Shown here one piece after another: positions 60,201 to 64,000 of a DNA stretch of 64,000 nt (position 1 is the first letter of the stretch; the number at the start of each line of letters is the position of its first letter). A model generated the notes under the pieces. The model was not told the DNA's origin and did not search any database. It was given only the letters and a program-made list of their open reading frames with translations. Origin of the DNA: CAYNQK01 sp964470375 (GTDB lineage: Bacteria > Spirochaetota > Spirochaetia > Treponematales > JBGSOB01); assembly GCA_964470375.1 (NCBI GenBank), contig CAYYCP010000005.1, positions 1-64,000 on the forward strand. The letters are read 5' to 3'. The translations under genes were made by a program, and so were the position numbers.

Positions 60201-61256
60201 CGAGGCCAGGAGATCCAGCTCCTCATCGGGGATCTGATCCAGCCGGGTGATGGGACGGCCGTACTGCCGGCTCAGTTGATGCAGCCAGACGAGGGTGGAT
60301 TTTGCGATCATCACCACCCGCGGCATCCAATCCTGATCCGGGGAAAATCGCTCGTATTCCTTTTCCAGGCCCTCGTAGGCCAGGACACGGCTGGGTCCTG
60401 GGCCGGGGAAGAAGGCCTTGGCTTCCTCTTTCACCAGGTCCAGGGATGATAGCAGCCTGCGCAGGTAGGGGCCCAGGAGGAGGCCCCACTTGCGCCTGAT
60501 GTAGTCAAGTTGGCCGGGCAGGGAGTGCGGCACCTCCACGGCCGGACTCTTGAGGAGATCCACGAGGGGCTGCCCGTCCGGGCCGAAGCCCGGCTGGCCG
60601 GCGAAGAAATCACGCAACGCGTTTATGGCCTGGAGATAGGCCGGGCGCGCTCGCAGGGCCGTATCGTCGAAGAGCTCGCGGAAGGGGCCGAAGGCCGGAT
60701 TGTCGTTGGCCAGCCAGAGCATCAGGAGCTCTTCCAGGGCCATCTCTCGGTGGCTGCGCCCGGCGCTGGAGCCGGCCAGGTAGGCGGCGGGGGCGGTCTG
60801 GCCGCGGTACACAGCCAAGGGCGGGAATTCCTCCACGAAGCCGAGGAGGAGGGAATCGGCTTTGTCCCGGCCAAGTGAATTTTGCACGGCCTTGAGAGCC
60901 CGGGCGAAGACGTCTTGCCCGATCTGCTGCCGGTAGAGCCCACAGACATAGTGCAGGATCTCGTCTATCAGGCCCATAGCGTTCAACTGCCCGGCCTTGA
61001 TCGCCCTTTCCGGTCTCAAGGCCGCCTCGACACGCAGGTTGAGGCGCTGGGCCAAGATGCGGGCCGAAAGGAAGTTGGGCAGGATGATATTGCCGGAGAG
61101 CTCAAAGAGGGATTCCTCCAAGCCCAGCTCCTCGCGTACGAGGCGCCGCACGTGGAATTCCATCCTCGGCTCGCAGGCCGATACCGTGTGGACCGCCTGG
61201 ACGGGTGCGGGGAAGGCGGACAGGCGGATCACTATGGGGGTGCACCCCTCTCGCAT
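57300..61256 (-). CDS. Very large GH13 alpha-amylase-superfamily protein
   Basis: This protein has about 1318 residues. The GH13 barrel is in the middle: region I RLAADMVPNH, region II IIRFDAAMVLAKRHIR (nucleophile Asp541), region III LLLAEAFWML (acid/base Glu606), and region IV FVNFLNNPDEE, where the usual N-H-D is N-N-P-D, like the NTPD of GlgE-type enzymes. An N-terminal ~350-residue helical domain and a C-terminal ~450-residue helical domain, plus a disordered Ala/Pro/Lys region, have no recognised family. No signal peptide is seen, so it is cytoplasmic. The ATG at 61256 is chosen for its GAGGAGG ribosome-binding site. It follows malQ by 23 nt in one operon. The substrate is an alpha-glucan or oligosaccharide. 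Confidence 0.88.
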   Translation of the reverse strand: MREGCTPIVIRLSAFPAPVQAVHTVSACEPRMEFHVRRLVREELGLEESLFELSGNIILPNFLSARILAQRLNLRVEAALRPERAIKAGQLNAMGLIDEILHYVCGLYRQQIGQDVFARALKAVQNSLGRDKADSLLLGFVEEFPPLAVYRGQTAPAAYLAGSSAGRSHREMALEELLMLWLANDNPAFGPFRELFDDTALRARPAYLQAINALRDFFAGQPGFGPDGQPLVDLLKSPAVEVPHSLPGQLDYIRRKWGLLLGPYLRRLLSSLDLVKEEAKAFFPGPGPSRVLAYEGLEKEYERFSPDQDWMPRVVMIAKSTLVWLHQLSRQYGRPITRLDQIPDEELDLLASRGFTALWLIGVWERSGASERIKRICGNPEAAASAYSVFDYEIAAELGGWSALADLRQRAAYRGLRLAADMVPNHTGMDSRWIRERPDFFIQSRSCPFPGYSFTGENLSSHPDIGLFLEDHYYSRTDAAVVFKRVDFRDGDVRYIYHGNDGTSMPWNDTAQIDFLNPQARRAVKDTILNVARNFPIIRFDAAMVLAKRHIRRLWYPEPGSGGDVPSRAEHALAREDFDRALPEEFWREVVDECAAQAGDTLLLAEAFWMLEGYFVRTLGMHRVYNSAFMNMLKREENAKYRATIRNTLEFDPDILKRFVNFLNNPDEETAVAQFGKGDKYFGVCSMMVTMPGLPMFGHGQVEGFEEKYGMEYRRSYWNESPDPDLVERHEREIFPLMKKRYIFASAETFLLYDLISDDGTANENVFAYSNRQGGEAALVLYNNAFARAWGRLKDSAPFALKAADGSKSVIRRSLADGLGLAPPQAGQQRFCILREQRSGLWFIRSSAAIRAEGLFAALDGYQCQVFLDIGEVIDNALGQYAKLCAHLDGRGVVDLSETMREIFLKDLYEALDSFASPDFFAGMRDLLSRALGLSAEVDSEADAGPAQALQEPAMSADPEKANILEGSGNPDAFLNARRSAHSVFFQTAVRFLEGTSEYDAFSAESPVELATADEAFDTFAAMTRNLLDLAGIIGSARDSGGLLAWLGEGFRRDPGLMDLASAFLVLADLRCVIGHGSSCQDLRRLIEHWGLDSRLAGAILRSAPPGGSVRNPRSLERGLAAIKAILPYLDQPFMQGKASPADRALAIFRACGADQAVRAFLGVNEYQGRLWFVKESMEEFLWFSFLVIALNRHDTQTAGPQVPQPLEGAQPVKGSKLPRSARDKPSTKAAASEAMPVPMAKPATKTSPGLRGASRLPTAPMGPEAMAARLQSLDEIHAVFLEAIARSDFDYRELAKNLTILARLAGGGAETASDRRP

Positions 61257-61279
61257 GCGACCTCCTCGGTTCATCGGTT

Positions 61280-63280
61280 TCAGGCGGCGTCAGGCGGGGG
61301 CCGGGCGGCCACCTGCCTGACGGCCTCCACGAGGAGCCTGTTGGCCAGAAGCTCCTCAGGGGCGGACGGCATACGGTATCCCCAATTGGTGGGGTCGTCT
61401 ACGCCCGGGATATTGACCCGCTCCCGTCGCGGATCCAGGTCCTGGCGGGACGGATCCAAGGCCAGGTAATCCTGGATGGAGGTGACGAAAAGGCGGCTGG
61501 AACAAGAGGAAGCACGCCGCAGCATGAAGGCTGCCAGCGCGGCGGGCATTCTGGGCGGGGGATCATCGCGGCCGCCGAGGAAGCGGTAGAATTCGAGGGC
61601 GTCAGGACTCTCTTCCCACCAGCCGCGCAGGCTGCTCGTGTCGTGGACTGAGAGGGCGCACACGCTATCCTCGGGATAGTCCCGCAGGTCTATGAAGGGC
61701 GATCCGGGGCTTTCCCAGTCCCGGGTCCAGCGGCAGACACGCAGGCCCATGATGCCCAGTTCCCCCAGGACGCGCGGCACGCAGGCCGGGATAGCGCCCA
61801 GGTCCTCGGCGCATGTCAGCATCCCGCTGGCCGAGCGTATGGCCTGCAGGGCTTCACGGCCTACCTTCTCCCAAATGCCCTCGGAGTCGCGCAGGTAAGC
61901 GCGGGCCAATGTCTCAAGGGTTTCGGTCTCGGGATCGCTCAGGCTGCGCCAGGAACGGGCTTGATCGTGCAGCCAGGCCGGCGCATAGGTCCCGTCGTTT
62001 CTATGGATGAAGCTGCGCTGACGCCATTCGGCCAGGAGGAAGTTGACGCTTGCTGCGGGTAGTCCTGACTCGAATATGTCCTTTTCGCCTCCCAGCCCTT
62101 CCTTGAAAAGGTAGAGATCCTCGTCGCCGATCCGATCCAGGAGCCTCCCCGCCGGGCCCGGGCATTCGCCGCCCTGGGCTTCTCGCAGGGCGGAACCAGG
62201 GATATGCGGTTCCGATAGCCAACGCAGGCGGGCGGGTCCGAAACCCTCGGCCGCCAGGAGGGCTGGATCGATGCCCGCGTCCGGGAGGAAGCGGCCAAGG
62301 GCAGCTGATGAATCCCCCTCGGGAACGGCCCAAATGCGGAAGAAACCCAGCACATGGTCCAGCCTGAAAGCATGGTAGAATTTATCGGCCTGGGCGATGC
62401 GCTCCTTCCAGAAGCCATAGCCCTGGGCCGCCATGGCCTCGGGATCGTATATCGGGAACCCCCAGTTTTGGCCCAGGGGGGACTGGGCGTCCGGGGGGGA
62501 ACCGGCGCGAAGGTCGGTGCGGAAGAGGCCGCGGCGGGCCCAGACATCAGCGGAATCCTCGTTGAGGAGGATGGGCAGGTCGCCCTTGAGCTGGATGCCC
62601 ATGCCCTCAAGGGCTTGCGCGGCAGAAGCCAGTTGGCTCTCCAGACGCAACTGGGTCCAGCAGTGGAAGTCCAGGTCCCCGGCCAAGCCTGGGTCGGACC
62701 ACAGGGCGTCGATCAACCCGGAATCCGGATTGCGCGCCTCGGGCCACTCGCGCCAGCCCCGATCCCCGAAGCGCTCCTTGATGGCCTTGAAAACCGCGTA
62801 GGGCTTGGCCCAGGGGTTGGCAGCCGTCCAGGCCGCCAGCTCCGGCGATGTACGCGTCATTCTAGAGGCATCGTGGAGGACGCGCAGACCGGCCCGCTTG
62901 CGGGCGAGCTGGAGGGCGTAGTCAACCCGCTCCGGATCGAAGGGCGCCGCCGAATCAGCCCGGCCGCGCAGGCATTCCGCCTCGGCCGCGTCCATGGCCG
63001 CCCGTGCCGCCTGCATGGCCAGGGCGGCCTCGGGGAAGTCTTCCAGGCGGGCGTATACCGGATGAAGGGCGAAGGCGCTCAGGGCGAAGTAGGGCGAGGC
63101 GTGGGAGCCCGAGTCGTTAACGGGCAGGATCTGGATCAACTCCATGCCACAGTCGCGGCAGAATTCCCCAAACGCCTTCAGGTCCGGGTATTCGCCTATG
63201 CCCGCGCCTCCCGGACCGCGCAGGGCCGAAAGGGGGACTGCGGCGCCGCAAACGCGCCGCTTTCCCTTGGTGTAACGCAT
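61280..63280 (-). CDS. malQ: 4-alpha-glucanotransferase (amylomaltase, GH77)
   Basis: This 666-residue GH77 enzyme has GGAGIGEYPDLKAFGEFCRD, ELIQILPVNDSGSHASPYFA, LGQNWGFPIYDPEAMAAQGY, AFRLDHVLGFFRIWAVPEG (catalytic Asp in RLDHVLG), CAEDLGAIPACVPRVLGEL (Glu in AEDLG) and LSVHDTSSLRGWW. It transfers maltosyl chains between glucans. The ATG follows GGGGAGG, and a TTGCGG-17-TATACT promoter lies 17 nt further upstream. The next gene is the large GH13 protein, so the pair handles intracellular glucan. Confidence 0.94.
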   Translation of the reverse strand: MRYTKGKRRVCGAAVPLSALRGPGGAGIGEYPDLKAFGEFCRDCGMELIQILPVNDSGSHASPYFALSAFALHPVYARLEDFPEAALAMQAARAAMDAAEAECLRGRADSAAPFDPERVDYALQLARKRAGLRVLHDASRMTRTSPELAAWTAANPWAKPYAVFKAIKERFGDRGWREWPEARNPDSGLIDALWSDPGLAGDLDFHCWTQLRLESQLASAAQALEGMGIQLKGDLPILLNEDSADVWARRGLFRTDLRAGSPPDAQSPLGQNWGFPIYDPEAMAAQGYGFWKERIAQADKFYHAFRLDHVLGFFRIWAVPEGDSSAALGRFLPDAGIDPALLAAEGFGPARLRWLSEPHIPGSALREAQGGECPGPAGRLLDRIGDEDLYLFKEGLGGEKDIFESGLPAASVNFLLAEWRQRSFIHRNDGTYAPAWLHDQARSWRSLSDPETETLETLARAYLRDSEGIWEKVGREALQAIRSASGMLTCAEDLGAIPACVPRVLGELGIMGLRVCRWTRDWESPGSPFIDLRDYPEDSVCALSVHDTSSLRGWWEESPDALEFYRFLGGRDDPPPRMPAALAAFMLRRASSCSSRLFVTSIQDYLALDPSRQDLDPRRERVNIPGVDDPTNWGYRMPSAPEELLANRLLVEAVRQVAARPPPDAA

Positions 63281-63296
63281 TCAGCCCTCCCCGCCC

Positions 63297-63325
63297 AGTA
63301 TAGCCTGTGGTGCGCTGAACCGCAA
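63297..63325 (-). promoter_or_regulatory. Promoter of the malQ-GH13 operon
   Basis: On the minus strand: TTGCGG (63320-63325), 17-bp spacer, TATACT (63297-63302), then a leader with GGGGAGGG before the malQ ATG at 63280. Confidence 0.6.
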
Positions 63326-63327
63326 AT

Positions 63328-63996
63328 TCAGGTCAGAGGTCTCTCGGATAGGGCGCGCTCAGGCTCGGGGTAGGCGCCTCGGTACTCGGGGGGCATGAGG
63401 ATGGACAGGCGGTTCATGACTTGGTCGGCCAATTCGCGGCGCTTCGCGTGGGTCATGATCTGTCCATTATGGGCGATGCGGAATGTTTGGCCGGCGCGGA
63501 AGGTGACGCGGGTGCGCCGGATACGGCGCAGGTTGGGCCAGAAGCGCTCGCCGCCCCAGTGGGCCAATGGCAGGATGGGAGCGCCCGACCTGGCGGCTAT
63601 AGTGACGATGCCCGGATGGCCGGTCCTGAGGCGGCCGTCGCCCGAGCGGGTGCCCTCGGGAGCGATGGCCAGGATGCCGCCTTTCTTGAGTACTTCCTCG
63701 GCTTTCAGCAAGGCGTCCATGTCCGATGAGCCGCGGGCGATGGGAATGGCCTGCCAGAGGTTCCCCAGGAAACCCAGGACACGGCTGTCCCAGGTTTCCT
63801 TCTTCGTCAGCCCTATCACCCGGCGCGGGTAGAGGAAGGAATAGATCAGCGGCACTTCCAGAAAGTTGATATGGTTGGTGACGATGATGAGGGGGCCGCG
63901 GCGCGGCACTGCCTTGAGGGCCCGCTTGTCCACCCGGCATACCGTGGCCAAGGCTCCCCGGATGAGGTAGGTCACGACGAAGCGTAAGAAGCTCAT
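63328..63996 (-). CDS. plsC: PlsC-type 1-acyl-glycerol-3-phosphate acyltransferase family protein
   Basis: This 222-residue protein has IIVTNHINFLEVPLIYSFLY (catalytic H-x4-acid motif, here His-INFL-Glu instead of the usual Asp), WQAIPIARGSSDMDALLKAE (region II), GILAIAPEGTRSGDGRLRTG (region III, EGTRS) and LPLAHWGGERFW (region IV). It likely acylates lysophosphatidic acid or a related lipid at the inner membrane. The start is ATG 63996, 4 nt inside the window edge, so upstream signals are not visible. The Glu-for-Asp change keeps a charge and occurs in some distant family members. Confidence 0.85.
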   Translation of the reverse strand: MSFLRFVVTYLIRGALATVCRVDKRALKAVPRRGPLIIVTNHINFLEVPLIYSFLYPRRVIGLTKKETWDSRVLGFLGNLWQAIPIARGSSDMDALLKAEEVLKKGGILAIAPEGTRSGDGRLRTGHPGIVTIAARSGAPILPLAHWGGERFWPNLRRIRRTRVTFRAGQTFRIAHNGQIMTHAKRRELADQVMNRLSILMPPEYRGAYPEPERALSERPLT

Positions 63997-64000
63997 GGCC

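Noticed and set aside
62354..63373. 339-codon plus-strand frame antisense to malQ
   Set aside because: Antisense shadow; malQ motifs are unambiguous.
1..64000. CRISPR arrays, insertion sequences, prophage or integrase genes, rRNA
   Set aside because: No regularly spaced repeats, transposase or phage motifs, or rRNA-like sequence were seen on reading both strands; only one tRNA was found.

Overview
The window is a high-GC bacterial chromosome segment, most likely from a free-living or host-associated member of the Spirochaetota and probably metagenome-derived. The lineage call is inference. It rests on many lipoproteins and outer-membrane beta-barrel-like proteins, a multi-TM class III adenylate cyclase of the type common in spirochaetes, a CsgG-like protein whose C-terminus resembles spirochaetal P13, and a PurF-like protein beginning Met-Gly-Gly. 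Three scaffold gaps of exactly 100 N are each bordered by the same 55 bp on both sides. Each gene they interrupt returns to one frame if the 155-bp unit is collapsed.

Layout. 1-7.4 kb: end of a response regulator, an unknown protein plus a voltage-sensor membrane protein, then a surface module of a beta-barrel and a large lipoprotein with Ig, FnIII, a seven-repeat propeller and LamG. 7.5-16.5 kb: ClpA-like unfoldase with a YbjN-like partner, a membrane-anchored RidA divergent from a TrmB-type regulator, a DUF5680 protein, an ABC-F ATPase behind a probable attenuator, and the CsgG/P13-like protein. 16-23 kb: small envelope genes and a complete oppABCDF peptide importer. 23-32 kb: adenylate cyclase with a TPR lipoprotein, a secreted protein with an M30-like metallopeptidase lipoprotein, an iron-type alcohol dehydrogenase with an ABM/LsrG-like monooxygenase, a secreted protein and a GNAT. 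32.7-37.1 kb: CorC/HlyC-type transporter, Na/Pi cotransporter-PhoU fusion and CorA. 37.4-49.4 kb: penicillin-binding protein 1C and alpha-2-macroglobulin behind a membrane phosphodiesterase, a PurF-like protein and a small membrane protein, with tRNA-Phe upstream. 49.4-57.3 kb: WecG/TagA glycosyltransferase, RsmE, YjbQ and S41 protease on the minus strand; a membrane protein, a MinD/ParA ATPase, Lgt and a threonine synthase homologue on the plus strand. 57.3-64 kb: a very large GH13 protein, MalQ and a PlsC-type acyltransferase.

The genes describe an envelope-rich heterotroph: peptide import (Opp), alpha-glucan turnover (GH13 and MalQ), lipoprotein synthesis (Lgt), peptidoglycan repair and protease defence (PBP1C and A2M), ion and phosphate transport, and cAMP signalling.

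The most unusual signals are (a) at least seven genes with a -10 box only 6-8 nt upstream of the start codon and no Shine-Dalgarno sequence, suggesting frequent leaderless transcription; (b) homologues lacking signature catalytic residues: a PurF without its nucleophilic Cys, a threonine synthase with Gln for the PLP lysine, and an Fe-ADH with Gln for a metal His; (c) fusion or reduced architectures: membrane-RidA, CsgG-P13 and a voltage sensor without a pore filter; and (d) a terminator placed directly against the ribosome-binding site of the ABC-F gene.
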